A DNA stretch of 64,000 nucleotides. Source: Carallia brachiata (lineage: Eukaryota > Streptophyta > Magnoliopsida > Malpighiales > Rhizophoraceae). Positions 60,817-64,000 of this stretch are shown piece after piece. The notes beneath the pieces were generated by a model. That model saw only the letters and a program-made list of their open reading frames with translations. It did no database searches and had not been told where the DNA came from. The stretch's first letter is position 1. Each line of letters opens with the position of its first letter. The DNA lies in contig JADCRB010000042.1 of the NCBI GenBank assembly GCA_021464245.1, forward strand, positions 4,045,601 to 4,109,600. Direction: 5' to 3'. The translations under genes and the position numbers were made by a program.

Positions 60817-62220
60817 CTAATCACTTGATGATCCATCATCATCATCTTCATGCTCCTTAACAACCTTCTCTATCAGACTCCTCTGAGCTTCTTCAATTAC
60901 ACTTTTTCTTGATGAGTCGTTTCCACTTTGACCATCATTTAGTACAGGGTCCGACTCACAAAGGACTAATGCAACACCTGAAAGAGCAGAATTTAGTGGT
61001 ATAAGGTGTCACATGATTGTCAATTGAAAAGACCCATCAAATTAAATCTGCTTTCATAATATTCCACGTGAAGAAGAAGAAAAAGCAGGTAAAAAGTATC
61101 TCACCAAGAGAATAACTCAAGATCATTTTTTTCAGGAACTTGTACCAACAGAAAATGTATATTGAACACCAAAACATTTATATGTATTCCCAAGAAATGT
61201 TATCATACAAGTCCAAATATATCCCCAAAAAAAATAGCATCTGGACTTCTAGATTTGAGAAGATTCATGAGAAAAATTAAGCATAAATGGAAGCAAACAC
61301 ACAGAGACTAGGTACAGCGAGAGAGTAGAAACAATGTGGCGACAAACTGCAAAACATGCTGGCAGGAAAGGAATGACAAAACCATGAGCACTCAAGATAC
61401 AAAAAAAATGGCCAATTAATGTGAAAAAAACACCTTCAGGAGTGCATCTCCGACCGAAATTTCGCAAGCCCACATAATTGGCTTTCACAGCTCCATTATT
61501 GTACACCAATAATGTGGGAAGATTTCGATCCGGGTAGTTTGGTATGCAGTCCGTAGATATGATTTTAACAAACTTGGTGGCAGGATATCTCGTTGCCAAC
61601 TCGTCCAAACACTGCAGAAGTACTCCACATTCTGGATATCTACAAAAGCAAAAAAACAGAGTAAAAATCACAACACAACACAATTAAGCACAACACAAGG
61701 TCCGAAGTAAGTAAGCAGTACCCATCCTTATAGAGAATAACAACGACCCAAACATCAGGGGGAGCTTGAGAGACTTCTCGAACGAAATCCGAGCCTGAAA
61801 TTGGAATCACCGATCCGAACCTCAAAACCTTGGCTGCTTCCCTCATCTCAGCCAACCTCTTCTTTCTGTAAACAGAAATACACCAATTTAAACGCAATTG
61901 AAAAGAAAGGACAAAAATAAATAAATTAATTAAAAGATCGATCTCAAGATCGAGAAAGAGAGAGAGAGAGAGAGAGGACCGGTATTCTTGGAGGAAGCGG
62001 TCGTCATCAAGATCGTCCTCGAGGTCGAGGAGCTCCTCCTCGGTCTTCTGATCGATCCAGGAATTATCCTTAGGGACGGAATCGTCGTCGGTCGCCGGAG
62101 TGAAAGGTGGAGGCTTGAAAGCCGGTGGCTTCGGAGGTAGATTCCCGAGCTTTCTCTGTATGTCGTCCCATTGCGTCGACGCTCCGTCACGTCCTTGTAC
62201 ACGAAGTGATAATCCGCCAT
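60817..62220 (-). CDS. Phosducin-like protein, PLP3/PDCL3 type, right copy
   Basis: Mirror copy of 13690-15091. Exon 2 reads EMREAAKVLRFGSVIPISGS and exon 3 YPECGVLLQCLDELATRYPA without the two private left-arm breaks, so exons 2-4 encode an uninterrupted thioredoxin-like domain. The missing base after MADYHFVYKDV (near 62188) is present here too. That shared lesion leaves either a frameshift allele or use of another start for the downstream frame. It diverges from CSN3(+) at 62547. Confidence 0.87.
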
Positions 62221-62546
62221 CTCTTCCTCTCGCCGTCGTTTTTCCGGTTCCTTCTGGTCTTCTGGAATCGTTCTTCCCCTGAACAAACAAAACTAGAAAG
62301 TATAATGCTACACATTTACGATTTTACCCTCAAAGTATTGGGCTATTATTGGGCCGCAGATTTTGGGTGGATCCGAGTCCTATTTTCGCACCGAGTCTCA
62401 TACTGCGGAGTCCGTCGGAGGGAGAGCGGAGGAAGAAGAGGAAGAAAAAGCAACTTCTGTGTGCTTGGACTTTCGGAGGAGAGGCGAGCGAGAATCGATA
62501 ACTTCAATCGAGAAAGAGGAAAAGAAAAAGTAGAGTTTTGGAAGCA
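62221..62546. promoter_or_regulatory. Divergent PLP3-CSN3 promoter, right arm
   Basis: Mirror of 13365-13689. TTGGGCT and TTGGGCC lie at about 62338-62356 on the plus strand. A short loss in the GAAGAAGAGG purine tract near 62430-62450 distinguishes it from the left arm. Confidence 0.55.
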
Positions 62547-64000
62547 ATGAATACGGCGGAATCGCTGGTGACGCAAATCCAAGGGCTGTCAGGCAGCTTC
62601 TCCGATGTCTCTGCCCTTCACAATTGCTTGAGGCAAGCGGAAGATTCTCTCCGGAACGAGTCCGTCCGGTTGGTGCCTCTCCTGGACCACCTCGACCCGG
62701 CCCTCCATTCCCTCGGTTACCTCTACTTACTGTAACTCCCTTAACTCTTATCACTTTTTTTTTTTTTCTTTCCTGTTTTCATTAAATTCATAAGCATTTA
62801 CTTTCCGGAAGTTGCAATCGATTTGTGTTTTCTGCGCTAGGGATTTTGGTTACCGTAGCTCACCGATTTTGTGCGTCGTGAGCCAAGCAGCTCCTTCGCT
62901 TTTTTTTTTTTTATTTTAATGTTAGTTTCTTTTATGTTCCAAAGAACTGGGAGAACGAATTGTGTGTTTTGCCAATCTAACTGAATAGATAGTAATCTAC
63001 GCCATCGCCTTTGGCGCTGGTGTGTAGATGAATTAGGCGTTTGAATTTAAGTCTGGGTATGATTTTGTGTCTAATAGATTGAGATACCTTTTGGATTTTT
63101 TTTTTTTTTAATAAAAAGTTAATTGTGCATCTATTCCTTTTGGCAGAGACGCATGCTCATCCGGTGCAGTTCCAGAAGAACTAGCCGAACAACTGCTTTT
63201 GATCACTGCCAGGTTTATCAATTCTTGTGCCGCAGAGCAGATACGTCTGGCGCCCACTAAATGTATTTGCCTTTGGCTTTAAATGTTTTTAGCATTGTTA
63301 AATGCCTTAACAGCATTTTGTTTTATTCGCGTTGATTTGTTTTGAGCATGCAGTCATTGCTGTTTGTAAGAGATTTAAAGAGCAGTTGGTGCATAGGGCA
63401 CCTATTCGTGGGGTGGCTCCATTGCTGGCTGCAGTGCGGAAGCTTCAGTCCTCCTCCGAACATTTGACTACTCTGCATCCAGATTTCCTTCAGCTTTGTT
63501 TGTTGGCAAAGTGTTACAAAACTGGTCTTACCATTCTGAAGGATGACATTTTTGAGGTTGATCAGCCAAGAGACTTGTTTCTCTATTGCTATTATGGGTG
63601 GGCTCCAATTTCACCTCAGTATTCATTGATTTTTCACCTGATAATATTGCTCCATTGGCCGATATGATTTTTGGATGTTCTTCTAATTGATAGTTCTAAT
63701 TGTGTTGTAGATTAACTTGACTGTGTGTCATCCGGTTTATGTTTTTCAGATCTCTCATTTTTCTTAAAACACTGTCTTGAAGGTTATCTTTCAAGTCCTT
63801 TACTAAAAGTAGTTACCTGCATACGTTTTGCCTCTAATTCATGTTGCAAATATTTTACCTTTTTTAAGCTGGACGCTAGTGGTGATGATTTCTACTTTGA
63901 AACCACAGAGAAATTAAAATACAAAAAACAACTTGTAGTCATTCCCTTTTTCTTATAATCTTATTATTGTGAGGCTGCGAGGCCGGTGTTCTGCAGAGGA
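62547..64000 (+). CDS. CSN3: COP9 signalosome subunit 3, 5' part, runs off the window
   Basis: Starts [20 protein letters not shown] at the ATG 62547 and continues through exons 2 and 3 ([28 protein letters not shown]-type segment with [10 protein letters not shown], then [20 protein letters not shown] and [20 protein letters not shown]). Exon 1 has the G missing from the copy at position 100, and exon 3 lacks the two extra bases of the copy at 12460, so the visible part is open. The window ends in intron 3, before exon 4. Confidence 0.9.

Overview
The window is nuclear DNA of a flowering plant, most likely a woody eudicot. The genes have many short exons with GT-AG introns and AT-rich spacers. 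The recognisable proteins are plant housekeeping or plant-specific families: COP9 signalosome subunit 3 (CSN3), a phosducin-like protein (PLP3/PDCL3 type), mitochondrial ribosomal protein uL13m, 20S proteasome subunit beta-7 (PBB), methionine sulfoxide reductase A (MsrA), a KDEL-tailed papain-like protease, and a plastid-type SET-domain protein. TGGGCC/TGGGCT (site II) and AAACCCT (telo-box) promoter motifs fit this. I see no bacterial genes, CRISPR array, rRNA or tRNA.

The main architecture is a giant imperfect inverted repeat. The left arm (about 11.4-31.9 kb) carries, in order, CSN3(-), PLP3(+), a duplicated PLP3 last exon, uL13m(-), a hAT-like element, PBB(+) and a tandem array of seven 726-bp MsrA units(+). 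The right arm (about 43.9-64.0 kb) carries the same genes in mirror order and opposite strand, with 7.7 MsrA units, and runs off the window at CSN3(+). The 12-kb spacer holds the MsrA last exon, the KDEL protease(-), a second uL13m gene(-), an orphan first exon, an AT-rich fold-back minisatellite and the SET-domain gene(-). At the far left (1-1983) lies a third, broken CSN3 copy(+), matching the sequence at 62554-64000 in the same orientation. From 2.0 to 9.8 kb the DNA is transposon- and duplication-rich: a tandemly duplicated coiled-coil pseudogene, a MITE with a paralogous empty site, triplicated A-rich blocks, the end of a small unrecognised gene, and a LINE with an inverted 5' part.

The arms are nearly identical in exons but carry private 1-2 nt indels, so almost every gene copy has a frameshift that its partner lacks. 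That pattern suggests uncorrected long-read consensus errors and possibly two haplotypes joined head to head, not mass pseudogenisation. The exception is a frameshift near the PLP3 start, which both arms share.

The most unusual object is the multiplied MsrA catalytic exon. It sits where the last exon of PBB should be, in both arms, and the right array has a higher-order dimer pattern. Functionally the genes are unrelated housekeeping loci. CSN3 and PLP3 share a 325-bp divergent promoter.
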